Positions 6,848 through 14,868 of a stretch of DNA of 21,800 nt are shown here, piece after piece; positions within the stretch are counted from its first letter, which is position 1; each line of letters begins with the position of its first letter. The DNA is taken from NCBI GenBank assembly GCA_029935295.1, contig JAOZKP010000012.1, positions 1 to 21,800 of the forward strand, read 5' to 3'. Source of the DNA: a bacterium (lineage in GTDB: Bacteria > Desulfobacterota > Anaeroferrophillalia > Anaeroferrophillales > Tharpellaceae). Under the pieces are notes generated by a model that worked only from the letters and a program-made list of their open reading frames with translations, did no database searches and was not told where the DNA came from. A program made the translations under genes and the position numbers.

Positions 6848-9014
6848 GCTCACCCTGGCGTTAACCGGTAATCCTAATGCCGGGAAAACCACACTTTTTA
6901 ATGCTCTGACCGGCGCCCGCCAGCATGTTGGAAATTATCCCGGGGTAACGGTTGAGCGGAAAGAGGGGGAGTACAAAAAAGATAATTTTCAGGCTGTAAT
7001 AGTTGATTTGCCGGGCACCTACTCGTTGACTGCTTACTCTGAAGAAGAGGTGGTCGCGCGCGATTTTATAGCCAATGAAAAACCGGCGGTGGTTATCAAT
7101 ATAATTGATGCCGCAAATCTCGAACGTAATCTCTATCTTACCAGCCAGCTTCTGGAGCTGAAAATTCCTCTGGTTGTCGCTTTGAACATGATTGATGTTG
7201 CCAAGGATCGCGGGATAGATATCGAAGTTGCTAAGCTTGCGGCCCTTCTCGGGGTTCCGGTGTTACCGATTGTGGCACGAACCGGTCAGGGGCTCGATGC
7301 TCTGATGACGGCAGCTCAGGATATGGTTGAGGGCAGAATCGCACCTCCAGATCCGGCTAAAGTTAAAATTTCCTACGGTGAAGATATTGATCAGACCCTT
7401 TTGTTGATGACCGACCTGATTCGGGAAAAGGCTCTTTTTGGTGGAAAATATCCTTCGCGCTGGATTGCAGTGAAAATTGTTGAAAATGACGAATCTCTTA
7501 TTCGGGAAGTTGCTGCCGCAGATCCGGATTTGGGTGAACGTCTGAAAATTGAAGCTGACAAAGTCGCAGATCACCTGATGAAAACATTCGATACCTATCC
7601 CGAAGCGGTAATTGCCGACCATCGCTACGGATTTATTAAAGGTATTCTGAAAAGCGGAATTATAACCCACCATTACGACAAAAACCGGCTCTATACTTCC
7701 GATCGTATCGATAAAGTGTTGACCCAGCGTTTTGCCGGGCCCCTGATTATGCTGTTGACCCTTTTTTCAATCTATCAGATTACTTTCTCTTTAAGTGCTC
7801 TGCCGATTGCCGGGGTTGAGACTGTTTTCAGTTGGATTTCCACTCTGGTGGACGGCCTGCTCGCGGACGGGGCTCTAAAGTCAATGCTGATTTCCGGGGT
7901 CATAGATGGCGTCGGCGGGGTCATGGGGTTTGTTCCCCTGATTATGCTGATGTTCTTCTGTATCGCTATCCTCGAAGATTCCGGTTATCTTGCCCGGGTC
8001 GCCTTCATGATGGATCGGATATTCCGGATTTTTGGTTTGCACGGAAGTTCGGTAATGGCTTTTATCGTCTCCGGCGGGATTGCCGGCGGTTGTGCTGTGC
8101 CTGGAGTCATGGCGACCCGGACCCTGCGCTCACCGAAAGAGCGGATGGCGACCCTGTTGACGGTTCCGTTTATGAACTGTGGTGCCAAACTGCCGATTTT
8201 AGCCTTGTTGATTGGGGCTTTTTTTGCCGAACATCAGGCACTCTATATGTTTGCATTCACTCTTTTAAGCTGGGTTGTGGCACTGGTAGCAGCGAAAATC
8301 CTGCGGATGACGGTTCTCCGGGGGGCCCCGACTCCGTTTGTCATGGAACTTCCGCCATATCGGTTTCCGACTTTCAATGGTCTGATGATTCACACCTGGG
8401 AGCGTACCTGGCAGTATATTAAAAAGGCCGGAACCGTAATTCTTTTGATCTCGATTATTCTCTGGGCGATGATGACCTATCCCGGTTTAAGCCCTGAGAA
8501 AAAAGCTCAATACAGTAAGGAAAGGGCCCAGGTAAATGCGCTTTATGAGAGTGACAGTGAGGAAGCGACAAAGTTGTTTTTGAAAATAGACAACCAGCAG
8601 CAGGCCTTGACTCTGCGTAACTCAATTGCCGGCAGGATCGGGATTGCGATGGAAAAAGTGACTTGGCTGAGTGGTTTTGAGTGGCGTACGAATATCGCTC
8701 TTTTAGGCGGTTTTGCTGCCAAAGAGGTCGTGGTTTCAACTCTGGGTACCGCTTATTCAATGGGTGATGTAGATCCTGAAGCCTCGACGTCATTAGGTCA
8801 GCGTCTGGCCCGCGATGCCGCCTGGAGTCCGCTGGTGGCCTTAAGCGCACTGCTTTTCATGATGTTTTATGCGCCCTGTTTTGTAACCGTAGTCTGCATC
8901 GCCCGCGAATCCGGCTCCTGGAACTGGGCAATCTTCTCAATCCTCTACAGCACCACCTTCGCCTTCATCCTCGCCACCTCCGTCTATCAAATCGGTCGCC
9001 TCCTCGGATTTTAA
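6840..9014 (+). CDS. feoB: Ferrous iron transporter FeoB (GTPase-permease)
   Basis: A 724-residue inner-membrane Fe(II) importer. The N-terminal G domain has G1 GNPNAGKTT (10-18), the G2 region NYPGVTVE, G3 DLPG (56-59) and G4 NMID (116-119). A GDI-like helical linker follows to about 280, ending at the SDRIDKVLT segment. The membrane part contains both gate regions, GGIAGGCAVPGVMATRTL and PFMNCGAKLPILALL, each with the conserved cysteine. A hydrophilic insert (SPEKKAQYSKERAQ...) precedes the last helices, as in many FeoBs. I chose the ATG at 6840, not the in-frame TTG at 6825: it overlaps the feoA stop, has GAGG upstream and gives the standard MNKLTLALTGNPN start. The last 40 or so codons (from about 8890) are strikingly C-rich compared with the rest; see findings. 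Confidence 0.97.
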   Translation: MNKLTLALTGNPNAGKTTLFNALTGARQHVGNYPGVTVERKEGEYKKDNFQAVIVDLPGTYSLTAYSEEEVVARDFIANEKPAVVINIIDAANLERNLYLTSQLLELKIPLVVALNMIDVAKDRGIDIEVAKLAALLGVPVLPIVARTGQGLDALMTAAQDMVEGRIAPPDPAKVKISYGEDIDQTLLLMTDLIREKALFGGKYPSRWIAVKIVENDESLIREVAAADPDLGERLKIEADKVADHLMKTFDTYPEAVIADHRYGFIKGILKSGIITHHYDKNRLYTSDRIDKVLTQRFAGPLIMLLTLFSIYQITFSLSALPIAGVETVFSWISTLVDGLLADGALKSMLISGVIDGVGGVMGFVPLIMLMFFCIAILEDSGYLARVAFMMDRIFRIFGLHGSSVMAFIVSGGIAGGCAVPGVMATRTLRSPKERMATLLTVPFMNCGAKLPILALLIGAFFAEHQALYMFAFTLLSWVVALVAAKILRMTVLRGAPTPFVMELPPYRFPTFNGLMIHTWERTWQYIKKAGTVILLISIILWAMMTYPGLSPEKKAQYSKERAQVNALYESDSEEATKLFLKIDNQQQALTLRNSIAGRIGIAMEKVTWLSGFEWRTNIALLGGFAAKEVVVSTLGTAYSMGDVDPEASTSLGQRLARDAAWSPLVALSALLFMMFYAPCFVTVVCIARESGSWNWAIFSILYSTTFAFILATSVYQIGRLLGF

Positions 9015-9045
9015 ATGCCGTCGATGCAGTCCTCATAAAATCTTG

Positions 9046-9129
9046 AAATACCCATGAGTCAAGCCTGACACCGGGCGACACCGGGCGATAGGCGTCGCGA
9101 TTGGCGTCAGGCTTGACAAATGGGTATTT
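9046..9129. repeat. 24-bp near-perfect inverted repeat with internal tandem 10-mers
   Basis: The left arm 9046-9069 (AAATACCCAT, GA, GTCAAGCCTGAC) and right arm 9106-9129 are complementary at 22 of 24 positions. The 36-bp centre continues a tandem decamer GACACCGGGC, present twice (9068-9087). It lies 31 bp after the feoB stop. No T-run follows, so it is not a standard terminator. A REP/MITE-like element or an mRNA 3' stabiliser is possible. No clear target duplication flanks it. Confidence 0.85.
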
Positions 9130-9141
9130 GTCCTGATTGTT

Positions 9142-9195
9142 AAAAAAATTGCCCCAAGTCATATTCGAAATTATTGTCTGAATATGATTTGGGGC
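9142..9195 (-). terminator. Intrinsic terminator of nrdJ
   Basis: GCCCCAAGTCATATTC (9151-9166) pairs with GAATATGATTTGGGGC (9180-9195) over 16 positions with one wobble and a 13-nt loop. Read on the minus strand the stem is followed by AA and seven T (plus-strand A-run 9142-9148). It lies 54 bp past the nrdJ stop. On the plus strand no T-run follows, though the stem may also help stop feoB transcripts. Confidence 0.85.
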
Positions 9196-9249
9196 ATGAA
9201 CAATAGATTGTATTCAACATGAACTAAAGCATTGTCTACTCTTCAAACT

Positions 9250-11517
9250 CTACGCACATTCTGAATAGCCGCAGGTGTGGCAGACCATGCAGCCGCCTTC
9301 ATGCTCGACGACGCCACCACATTCGGGGCAGGCGCCGAAGGCCATATTGGTCTCTTCGTGGAGTTCCTGGTTGCGTTTGCCGTTATTTTTTTCGGTGTGT
9401 TCGCGGATTGCCTGGGCGATGGCATCAGCGCAGGAGGTGACCCGGTTCTCGCCAAAACCGGCCGGTTTGTGGCAGCTGATGCCGATGAGCTGTTTGATGA
9501 TCGGTTCCGGCTGTTGGCCGCTGCGCCAGGCTAAAGAGACCAGGCGGCCGATGGCTTCGCTCTGGCTGGCGGCGCAGCCGCCGGCTTTGCCGATGGTGTT
9601 GAAGAGTTCAAATGAGAGGCCGCGGTCATCATCGTTGATGGTGACATAGAGCGGGCCGCAGCCGGTGGTCATCTGGTAGGTTCGGCCGACCAGAGATTGC
9701 GGGCGGTCTCTTTTGGTGGGTTTTGCGGCGTCGCCGACGGCGGGTTTGGTGTCGGTTTTACCGATATTTAAGACCTGATTTTCGCGGCAGCCGTCACGAT
9801 AGATGGTCAGTCCTTTACAGCCTTTTTCGTAGGCCATCAGATAAGCTTTTTCAACCTGTTCAACTGTAGCGTCATGGGCAAAGTTGATAGTTTTGCTGAC
9901 CGCATTGTTGGTGTGTTTCTGGAAAGCCGACTGAATCTCAATGTGATCAATCGGGGCGATGTCGTGGGCGCTTTCAAAGAAAATGCGGAAATTTTCCGGA
10001 ATTTCATCAAGATTATGGCAGCTGCCGTTATGGGCAATTTTCTTGATTACGGATTTGCTGAAGAAGTTATTTTTGCGGGCAATTTCAGCGAAAATCGGAT
10101 TAACTTCAAAAAGTTCATCGTCATCCATTACCCGCCGGACAAAGGCCAAAGCAAAGATCGGCTCGACGCCGCTGGAACAGCCTGCCAGGATGCTGATGGT
10201 GCCGGTTGGGGCGATGGTGGTTCGGGTTGCGTTACGGAGCGGTACGGTCGGGTTTTTGGTGCCGTATGTGCTTTCGGGAAAATTGGGGAAGGCACCTCGT
10301 TTTTCCGCCAGTTCAATCGAAGTTTCGTAGGCGGTTTTATCAACAAAGGCCATAATCTTAGTTGCCAGATCACGGGCTTTCTGTGATGAGTACGGGGTTT
10401 CTAAAAGTAGCAGGAGATCGGCAAAGCCCATAACCCCGAGACCGATTTTACGGTTGGCTTTAGTCTGCTCGGCAATTATCGGCAGCGGGTAGTTGTTGAT
10501 GTCGACGACGTTATCGAGGAAATGAACTGCCCGGCTGACGGTTTTGGCGAGTTTGTCATAGTCAATTTTGCCGTCACTAACCATCTGGGCAAGATTGACC
10601 GAACCTAGATTGCAGGATTCATGCGGGAGCAGCGGCTGTTCACCGCAGGGGTTGGTACTTTCAATAGCGCCGACTTTCGGGGTCGGATTGTCGGCATTGA
10701 GACGGTCGATAAAAATGACTCCGGGTTCACCCGAGAGCCAGGCCTGTTTTACGACCTGTTTGAAAACTTTGCGGGCGTTTTGCCGTTTCACGACCTCACC
10801 GTTCCGTGGATTAATTAAATCGTAGTCGTCATCAGTTTTGAGCGCGGCCATAAATTCGTCGGTCAGGGCGACTGATAGATTAAAGTTCTGGAGTTTTGTC
10901 AGGTCGGCTTTTATTTTGATGAAATCCATGATGTCAGGGTGATCAACCCGCAAAATCGCCATATTGGCGCCGCGGCGGGTACCGCCCTGTTTAATGGTTT
11001 CGGTGGCGCAGTCGAAAACCGACATAAAAGAGAGCGGGCCGCTGGAGATGCCGCTGGTGGAGTGGACAAGATCGCTGCAGGGGCGAATCCGGGAGAAGGA
11101 GAAACCGGTGCCGCCGCCGCTTTTGTGAATCAGAGCGGTCTGTTTTACGGCTTCAAAAATACTCTCCATCGAATCTTCTATCGGCAGGACAAAACAGGCC
11201 GAGAGCTGGCCTAATTCGCGGCCGGCATTCATCAGGGTCGGGGAGTTGGGCAGAAATTCAAGTTTGGCCATCATCTCGTAGAATTCGATAGCAAGCTTTT
11301 TGGTGTCAGCCCCGCTGTCGAACTCTTTTTCCCCTTCAGCAATAGTCCAGGCAACTCGCCAGAGCATATCTTTCGGGTCCTCAACCACCGCTCCGGTATC
11401 ATCTTTTTTCAGGTAACGGCGCTCTAAAACGGTAACTGCATTGTCGCTGAAAAGCGGCATGGTGGCGGATTTTGGCAGTGCTGGAATCTTTTTAACCTGT
11501 TTGGCGGCCTGGCTCAT
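9250..11517 (-). CDS. nrdJ: Adenosylcobalamin-dependent ribonucleoside-diphosphate reductase (class II)
   Basis: NrdJ reduces ribonucleotides to deoxyribonucleotides using a cobalamin-generated thiyl radical, and works with or without oxygen. The 755-residue protein has LGQLSACFVLP (redox cysteine C108), KSGGGTGFSFSRIRP, the catalytic loop NPCGE (N289, C291, E293), SCNLGSVNL (partner C302) and TTIAPTGTISILAGCSSG. A C-terminal cysteine-rich tail, CPECGGVVEHEGGCMVCHTC, has the zinc-ribbon-like layout typical of NrdJ and carries the re-reducing thiols. I place the start at ATG 11517 because AAAGGGAG sits 7 bases upstream; the in-frame ATG at 11538 would add seven residues spanning that ribosome site. 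No other ribonucleotide reductase gene is present. The gene stands alone, with its own promoter and terminator. No cobalamin riboswitch was found upstream. Confidence 0.97.
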   Translation of the reverse strand: MSQAAKQVKKIPALPKSATMPLFSDNAVTVLERRYLKKDDTGAVVEDPKDMLWRVAWTIAEGEKEFDSGADTKKLAIEFYEMMAKLEFLPNSPTLMNAGRELGQLSACFVLPIEDSMESIFEAVKQTALIHKSGGGTGFSFSRIRPCSDLVHSTSGISSGPLSFMSVFDCATETIKQGGTRRGANMAILRVDHPDIMDFIKIKADLTKLQNFNLSVALTDEFMAALKTDDDYDLINPRNGEVVKRQNARKVFKQVVKQAWLSGEPGVIFIDRLNADNPTPKVGAIESTNPCGEQPLLPHESCNLGSVNLAQMVSDGKIDYDKLAKTVSRAVHFLDNVVDINNYPLPIIAEQTKANRKIGLGVMGFADLLLLLETPYSSQKARDLATKIMAFVDKTAYETSIELAEKRGAFPNFPESTYGTKNPTVPLRNATRTTIAPTGTISILAGCSSGVEPIFALAFVRRVMDDDELFEVNPIFAEIARKNNFFSKSVIKKIAHNGSCHNLDEIPENFRIFFESAHDIAPIDHIEIQSAFQKHTNNAVSKTINFAHDATVEQVEKAYLMAYEKGCKGLTIYRDGCRENQVLNIGKTDTKPAVGDAAKPTKRDRPQSLVGRTYQMTTGCGPLYVTINDDDRGLSFELFNTIGKAGGCAASQSEAIGRLVSLAWRSGQQPEPIIKQLIGISCHKPAGFGENRVTSCADAIAQAIREHTEKNNGKRNQELHEETNMAFGACPECGGVVEHEGGCMVCHTCGYSECA

Positions 11518-11625
11518 GATTTCTCCCTTTTTTGGCATTAAAGTCTAATAGTTAATGATTTTAGATGGTTTGTAGGATGAATATTGAATTTTAATAAAAA
11601 CACTACATATTGGGTCTGGCGAAGC

Positions 11626-11654
11626 TATAAACCACAATATATAGTAAATGTCAA
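11626..11654 (-). promoter_or_regulatory. Strong sigma70-type promoter of nrdJ
   Basis: On the minus strand TTGACA (11654-11649), a 17-bp spacer and TTTATA (11631-11626): perfect -35 box, optimal spacing and a good -10 box. It lies about 110 bp before the nrdJ start codon, leaving a leader of roughly 100 nt. Confidence 0.7.
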
Positions 11655-11743
11655 GTGGCATCTTGAAATTATTTTGTAACTATTCAGCATGTCACCATAA
11701 AGCTATTAAAAATGGTGTCGAACATCGCTTCGCCCTCGTAAAC

Positions 11744-11791
11744 GGGGTCAAAGCTGGCGGTGCTGACGCACCTTGTACCAGCAATGACCCC
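11744..11791. repeat. Three-step hairpin in the nrdJ-crcB intergenic region
   Basis: GGGGTCA pairs with TGACCCC (11785-11791), then GCTGG with CCAGC, then GGTGC with GCACC around a TGAC loop: 17 base pairs broken by small internal loops. No T-run follows on either strand. It could be a structured RNA, a palindromic repeat or a protein-binding site upstream of the nrdJ promoter. Confidence 0.75.
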
Positions 11792-11939
11792 AATCCAGAT
11801 AATTTGTATGAGATAGCTGGATAGTTAAACTTTTTTAAGATGAATTTCAGGTTGTTCGGAGTGATGGGTCAGGCTCAGGCAGGTGTGTTGTTAGTGGTAA
11901 AAGTGGTGCCATGATTTTTTCTGGGTGATTGCAGGGGCT

Positions 11940-12317
11940 TCAGGTGAGGATGCGGCCGAGCGTGAAACCGCCCCAGGCGCCGATCAGGCAGAGGATGATA
12001 TTGAGGGAGATATTGAGCAGAGCTTTGAGCAGGCTGCCGCTCTCCAGGAGCTCCAGAGTCTGGACGCTGAAGGTTGAAAATGTTGTGAAAGCGCCCAGAA
12101 AACCGATGCCGATAAATGAGTTAATACCGTCTGGGAGAATGTCACTGGAAAGTCCCAGCTGGGCCACAATTCCGAGGAGAAATGATCCGGCGAGGTTGAC
12201 TGCCAGGGTACCGTAGGGCAGGCCTGCGCCGATGAAAGTGTAAACCAGCTCAGAAACAAAATAGCGGCTGATTGCGCCGAGAAAACCGCCGCAGCCAATA
12301 ATCATGATATTCAGCAT
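11940..12317 (-). CDS. crcB: Fluoride ion exporter CrcB/FluC
   Basis: Fluc channels are small dual-topology dimers in the inner membrane that let toxic F- leave the cell. The 125-residue protein has four hydrophobic segments and the family signatures GCGGFLGAISRY (8-19), YGTLAVNLAGSFLLG (35-49, with the pore Asn41) and GFLGAFTTFSTFS (72-84), which holds the phenylalanines lining the fluoride path (F80, F83). I chose ATG 12317 for length (the family is usually about 125) and the common MLNI-type start; a TTG at 12341 would add eight residues and ATG 12305 would remove four. No convincing ribosome site precedes any of them. A single crcB-type gene is visible. No fluoride riboswitch was found in the short upstream gap. 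Confidence 0.93.
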   Translation of the reverse strand: MLNIMIIGCGGFLGAISRYFVSELVYTFIGAGLPYGTLAVNLAGSFLLGIVAQLGLSSDILPDGINSFIGIGFLGAFTTFSTFSVQTLELLESGSLLKALLNISLNIILCLIGAWGGFTLGRILT

Positions 12318-12323
12318 TGCGCT

Positions 12324-12353
12324 TTTGTAGTGTATTTGCAACTATGCTGTCAA
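12324..12353 (-). promoter_or_regulatory. crcB: Candidate sigma70 promoter of crcB
   Basis: On the minus strand TTGACA (12353-12348), an 18-bp spacer and TACAAA (12329-12324). Transcription would start near 12317, the chosen ATG, so the mRNA would be leaderless or translation would begin at ATG 12305. That conflict lowers confidence. Confidence 0.4.
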
Positions 12354-12392
12354 GCAAAGAGAAGTGACAGGATGGTGGCTTAAAGATTTGAC

Positions 12393-12421
12393 TTGACCAA
12401 TTGTGACCGTCGTTGTAGGCT
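12393..12421 (+). promoter_or_regulatory. Candidate promoter for the exported repeat protein
   Basis: TTGACC (12393-12398), a 17-bp spacer and TAGGCT (12416-12421). The -10 box is weak. A start site near 12428 would exclude the GTG at 12430 as an efficient start and favours the TTG at 12490. Confidence 0.3.
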
Positions 12422-12489
12422 AATTGTGAGTGTTTTTGCTTTCGTATTTGTGTGTTTACAGACTCTTTTTTTATTTCAGGTTGCAGATT

Positions 12490-14421
12490 TTGTCGCGTTT
12501 ACTCTCTGGTTGTGTTCTTATTTTAATGCTTGTATTATCCTCTGCTGTGGTCGGGGTGCCGGTCGCGACTGCTGGTGAATCTGACGATGCCAAGGTTGCT
12601 TTTGGTGCATTTGCGGATGGATTATATGATTTTGCCGGGTCGGAACTGGAGCAGTTTCTGGAGCATTATCCGAAATCAAAAATGGCGCCCCGGGCCCGTC
12701 TGGTGTTGGTTTTATGTTCGCTTAAAACCAACTCCTGTCAGAAAGCGGAGCAAGAGTTTGACCGGATAAAAAAACCTTTTAAAATCACTGATTTTAAGGT
12801 TGATCCAGCAACGCTGCTGCTGCGTATTGGTGAATGTTTTCTGCATGCAGGTGAGCAACCGCAGGCGAGTGTTTTTTTTACAAGAACAATTAAAGAGTTC
12901 GGAAAAAGTGACGCGGCTTTAAGGGCGCGTTTCGTTCTGGCGCGAATACTTTTCGCGGAGAATAAATATGCGGCCGTACTGCAGCAGGTTACACCGCTTC
13001 TGGCCGCAGGCAATTCTCAGCGGGTTCAGGCGTTAAAGATTGACAGGCGGGAACTTTATTGGCTGGCGGGACTCTCTTATTATCAGCTGAAGAATTATAA
13101 GGCCGCATTGCCGCTGCTGGTGAAGATAAGGGGTACAGCGGCTGCATTTTCATTGACATCTGCGGAGCTGCAGGATCTCAATGCGTTGATAATTGAATCA
13201 GCCTGGCACCTTAAAAAAAGTTCGGTCATGCTGAGTTCGATTAAGCAGTGGCTGCAAATTCCTAAATCTGAAGTTGATTCCGCAAGGCTTGTTTCAGCAG
13301 TGCTGCTGACAGCGGATCGGTTGCGAATAGATAAACAGCTGCCCCAAATACGCGAAATATTGATCCGGGTTTCGGGATTTTCAATTGCAAAAACTGATAA
13401 GATTGCTCTTTATGATTTGCTGGTTGCTATCGACAGTAAAAATGGCAAGCAAAAAGCGTTAAAGGGCTGGCTTGAAGCTTTAATCTCGTTGCATGCGCCG
13501 GGAACCTCTCCCCGGGTGGTTTGCCTGGAATCTCTGTTGTTGCTCAATTATCAGCTCAAAGATTATCGGGGAGTGGTTTCTGCAGGCCGGAAACTGCTGT
13601 CGGAAAAAACTGATTTCTGGCGGGAAGAGAAACTCTATTTCCCGTTTATCATCTCTCTCGGCAGGCTTGACGAATGTCGTCAGATAGTAAAATATGTTCC
13701 GGCAAAACTGCCCGCTTACGCTGCCGCGACTGCGGCTTTGTCGGTGCAGCGGCGATTGGTTCTGGATGAGCTTGCGGGCAGTTGTCTGGCAAAGCTGGGC
13801 CGGGTTGACGCCGCAGTCTCTTTTTACCGCACTCTTTATGCTCATTATAAAGCACCGGCTGTAAGGATGAAAATACTGGTTGCATTGCATGAGCTGGCCC
13901 GGAAAACCGATCGGCCGGAAGTTCTTGATGGGTGGGTCGGTACAGAGGTGATGAATCATTTTTCACTCGACCGGCGTGAAGATGAAAAATTATTGAAAGG
14001 GTCGCCGGAGTTGGTTATGCTGGTGGCTGAGCACCTGTTTCACGGTCAGGAGTATGTTAAGGTTTTGCCCGCGCTGCTCTGGCTGGAAAAACTCGGCCTT
14101 GCCGGCCGGCTTGGTCAGCGGATTAAATTTCTTCTGGCTGAGTCCTATTATCGTTGTGATGAACTGGCTGAGGCCCGGGTACGTTTTGTGGCGCTTTATA
14201 GCGGTAACAGTAAAGAGTTTCGTTATCTTGCCGCTTTGCGTCTGGTGACAATCTACGAGGGCCAGGGCCGCGGCAGTGATATCCAGGTTGATGCCGGAAA
14301 ACTGGAAAAACTCTACCGGGATCTTCTTGTCTGGGAATCTGATCCTGCTGTTAAGAGTGAGCTGCAACAGAAGCTGGGAGATCTAAAGAGTTTGAAAATT
14401 GATACTACGGCAACCCAATAG
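12490..14421 (+). CDS. Exported helical-repeat (TPR-like) protein of unknown function
   Basis: About 643 residues. After a signal sequence the protein looks all-helical, with repeats resembling tetratricopeptide units: FGAFADGLYDFAGSELEQFL, then HYPKSKMAPRARLVLVL; RIGECFLHAGEQPQASVFF; ARFVLARILFAENKYAAVL; YWLAGLSYYQLKNYKAALP; and a C-terminal set including KFLLAESYYRCDELAEARVRF. The first repeats recall BamD/YbgF-like periplasmic scaffolds, but no specific family is recognised. Start choice: the frame is open from GTG 12430, but TTG 12490 has AGG nine bases upstream and gives a textbook signal peptide (MSRLL, hydrophobic core, cleavage near VATA-GE). That start is inferred. The C-terminal half has many Lys/Asp/Glu residues and no transmembrane segment, suggesting a periplasmic scaffold. 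The next small membrane gene starts 9 bp after its stop, so they are probably co-transcribed. Confidence 0.7.
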   Translation: MSRLLSGCVLILMLVLSSAVVGVPVATAGESDDAKVAFGAFADGLYDFAGSELEQFLEHYPKSKMAPRARLVLVLCSLKTNSCQKAEQEFDRIKKPFKITDFKVDPATLLLRIGECFLHAGEQPQASVFFTRTIKEFGKSDAALRARFVLARILFAENKYAAVLQQVTPLLAAGNSQRVQALKIDRRELYWLAGLSYYQLKNYKAALPLLVKIRGTAAAFSLTSAELQDLNALIIESAWHLKKSSVMLSSIKQWLQIPKSEVDSARLVSAVLLTADRLRIDKQLPQIREILIRVSGFSIAKTDKIALYDLLVAIDSKNGKQKALKGWLEALISLHAPGTSPRVVCLESLLLLNYQLKDYRGVVSAGRKLLSEKTDFWREEKLYFPFIISLGRLDECRQIVKYVPAKLPAYAAATAALSVQRRLVLDELAGSCLAKLGRVDAAVSFYRTLYAHYKAPAVRMKILVALHELARKTDRPEVLDGWVGTEVMNHFSLDRREDEKLLKGSPELVMLVAEHLFHGQEYVKVLPALLWLEKLGLAGRLGQRIKFLLAESYYRCDELAEARVRFVALYSGNSKEFRYLAALRLVTIYEGQGRGSDIQVDAGKLEKLYRDLLVWESDPAVKSELQQKLGDLKSLKIDTTATQ

Positions 14422-14430
14422 CGAGGTTTG

Positions 14431-14619
14431 ATGAAATATTTTTTAACAGCATTAGGACTGGCTTTGATTCTTGAGGGGATGCCCTATTTTATCGCTCCGG
14501 GATCTATTAAAAAAACCTTGGAGTTGATTAAGGAGCAACCTGAGAAATTTTTACGTCTCTTCGGCTTGATGGCAATGCTTTCCGGCGTTATTCTACTCTA
14601 TGTCGTCAATGTTTTTTAA
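14431..14619 (+). CDS. DUF2065 (YjeT-like) small inner-membrane protein
   Basis: A 62-residue protein with two membrane spans: LTALGLALILEGMPYFIAPG (about 5-24) and LFGLMAMLSGVILLYVVNVF (43-62). A short charged loop, KKTLELIKEQPEKFLR, lies between. The EGxPYFxxP motif and the length match DUF2065/YjeT, found in many proteobacteria (in gammaproteobacteria near hflC) and functionally undefined. ATG 14431 is preceded by GCGAGG with a 4-nt gap; the TTG directly before it (14428) is less likely. It follows the helical-repeat gene after 9 bp, so it is probably in that operon. Confidence 0.85.
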   Translation: MKYFLTALGLALILEGMPYFIAPGSIKKTLELIKEQPEKFLRLFGLMAMLSGVILLYVVNVF

Positions 14620-14666
14620 TCCTTAAGTAAAAATCCCAAATCTGAGAGCTGGAACTGGAATTACGG

Positions 14667-14695
14667 TTGACTTAAGCGGGGAGTTGTGCTTTATA
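14667..14695 (+). promoter_or_regulatory. Candidate sigma70 promoter of the queA operon
   Basis: TTGACT (14667-14672), an optimal 17-bp spacer and TTTATA (14690-14695). It would give a leader of about 165 nt before queA. I looked for a preQ1 riboswitch in that leader and found no recognisable one. Confidence 0.5.
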
Positions 14696-14868
14696 AGCGG
14701 GCTGCTCTGGCTGGTGTCAAAACTGGTTGTGGATAATGACTCCAGATAGTGCTGTTCCAAGTTTCTGCGGTTGCTTTTGTCGGGTTCGTGAGAACGTGAT
14801 CTTTGGTAAAATATGCGAAGGAATTAGTGCGGCGATTAAAATAATCAAGCCATTTTTAACGTTGATTT

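Larger units (their letters stand above)
11539..11939. other. Gene-free interval between nrdJ and crcB with structured element
   Basis: About 400 bp without a credible gene. It holds the nrdJ promoter (11626-11654), an 8-bp inverted pair GGCGAAGC (11618-11625) / GCTTCGCC (11727-11734), and a strong hairpin at 11744-11791. On the minus strand a start-less open frame of roughly 45 codons crosses the hairpin and ends TGA near 11687; it includes ASFDPVYEGEAMFDTIFNSF. This may be a gene remnant or part of a dispersed repeat. Confidence 0.5.

Noticed and set aside
7832..8422. 196-codon plus-strand open frame inside feoB
   Set aside because: It is an out-of-frame shadow over the FeoB membrane domain; FeoB is intact across it.
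9868..10386. 170-codon plus-strand open frame opposite nrdJ
   Set aside because: It is antisense to conserved NrdJ codons, with no ribosome site and low-complexity composition typical of antisense frames.
11518..11640. Cobalamin riboswitch in the nrdJ leader
   Set aside because: The roughly 100-nt leader is too short and AT-rich, and no B12-box-like GCCACTG segment was seen on the minus strand.
12318..12430. Fluoride riboswitch before crcB
   Set aside because: The gap is under 100 bp, the best promoter leaves almost no leader, and no fluoride-aptamer-like core was seen.
14696..14868. preQ1 riboswitch in the queA leader
   Set aside because: No short C-rich-loop hairpin followed by an A-rich tail pairing into it was found; the leader shows no clear fold.
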